Shown one piece after another: positions 5,691 through 5,721 of a stretch of 5,721 nt of DNA. The stretch covers positions 1-5,721 of the forward strand of contig DXCY01000097.1 in the NCBI GenBank assembly GCA_019115725.1. The letters run 5' to 3'. Numbering within the stretch: position 1 is the stretch's first letter; each line of letters begins with the position of its first letter. The translations under genes and the position numbers were made by a program. Source of the stretch: Candidatus Luteimonas excrementigallinarum (lineage in GTDB: Bacteria; Pseudomonadota; Gammaproteobacteria; Xanthomonadales; Xanthomonadaceae). The notes under the pieces are model-generated. The model ran no database searches. It was not told where the DNA came from and saw only the letters and a list, made by a program, of their open reading frames with translations.

Positions 5691-5716
5691 CGTAGGTCGG
5701 AGCTACGCCTCCGACG
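5691..5716 (+). repeat. REP-like palindromic unit 3
   Basis: GTCGGAG (5696-5702) and CTCCGAC (5709-5715) form a perfect 7-base-pair stem around CTACGC, preceded by CGTAG. It is the same family and orientation as unit 1, and the paired changes (G to A at 5701 opposite C to T at 5710, relative to unit 1) preserve the stem. The array may continue beyond the window. Confidence 0.7.
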
Positions 5717-5721
5717 CCGTC

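Overview
The window reads as a high-GC gammaproteobacterial chromosome, most likely Xanthomonadales/Lysobacteraceae (Stenotrophomonas, Lysobacter, Luteimonas or a relative). The grounds are the strong G/C bias at third codon positions, the purH-purD pair, a TAGAAT-type -10-like box ahead of purD, and short GTAGG...CTACG palindromes after the last gene. The genus is inferred from protein and repeat style, not from a database search.

Layout. Bases 1-822 hold the 3' half of purH, and 884-2188 hold complete purD; both act in de novo purine synthesis and face the same way. Bases 2189-3133 are an apparent insertion. It holds a minus-strand gene for a small lipoprotein (2199-2717), about 290 bases of broken minus-strand coding sequence behind it, and, at its right edge, a second copy of the last 123 bases of purD (3011-3133, 120/123 identical, stop codon included). 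Directly after this copy is a hairpin that also overlaps the end of a minus-strand gene for a small three-helix membrane protein (3144-3482). A 204-base divergent intergenic region follows. Then 3687-5606 encodes a 639-residue fusion of an LplT-like MFS transporter with a PlsC-type acyltransferase, probably acting in lysophospholipid uptake and re-acylation. The window ends in a cluster of short palindromic repeats, the first of which overlaps the stop codon of the fusion gene.

How it fits together. purH and purD are housekeeping genes and look intact where visible. The most notable feature is the 945-base segment bracketed by a direct repeat of the purD 3' end. It leaves purD complete, looks lower in GC than its surroundings, and carries a lipoprotein gene of unrecognised family behind decayed coding sequence. 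This resembles a small cargo module inserted at a gene end, or the scar of a larger element or recombination event. No integrase, transposase, tRNA or CRISPR array is visible. A toxin-immunity remnant is one possible reading but is not shown by the sequence.
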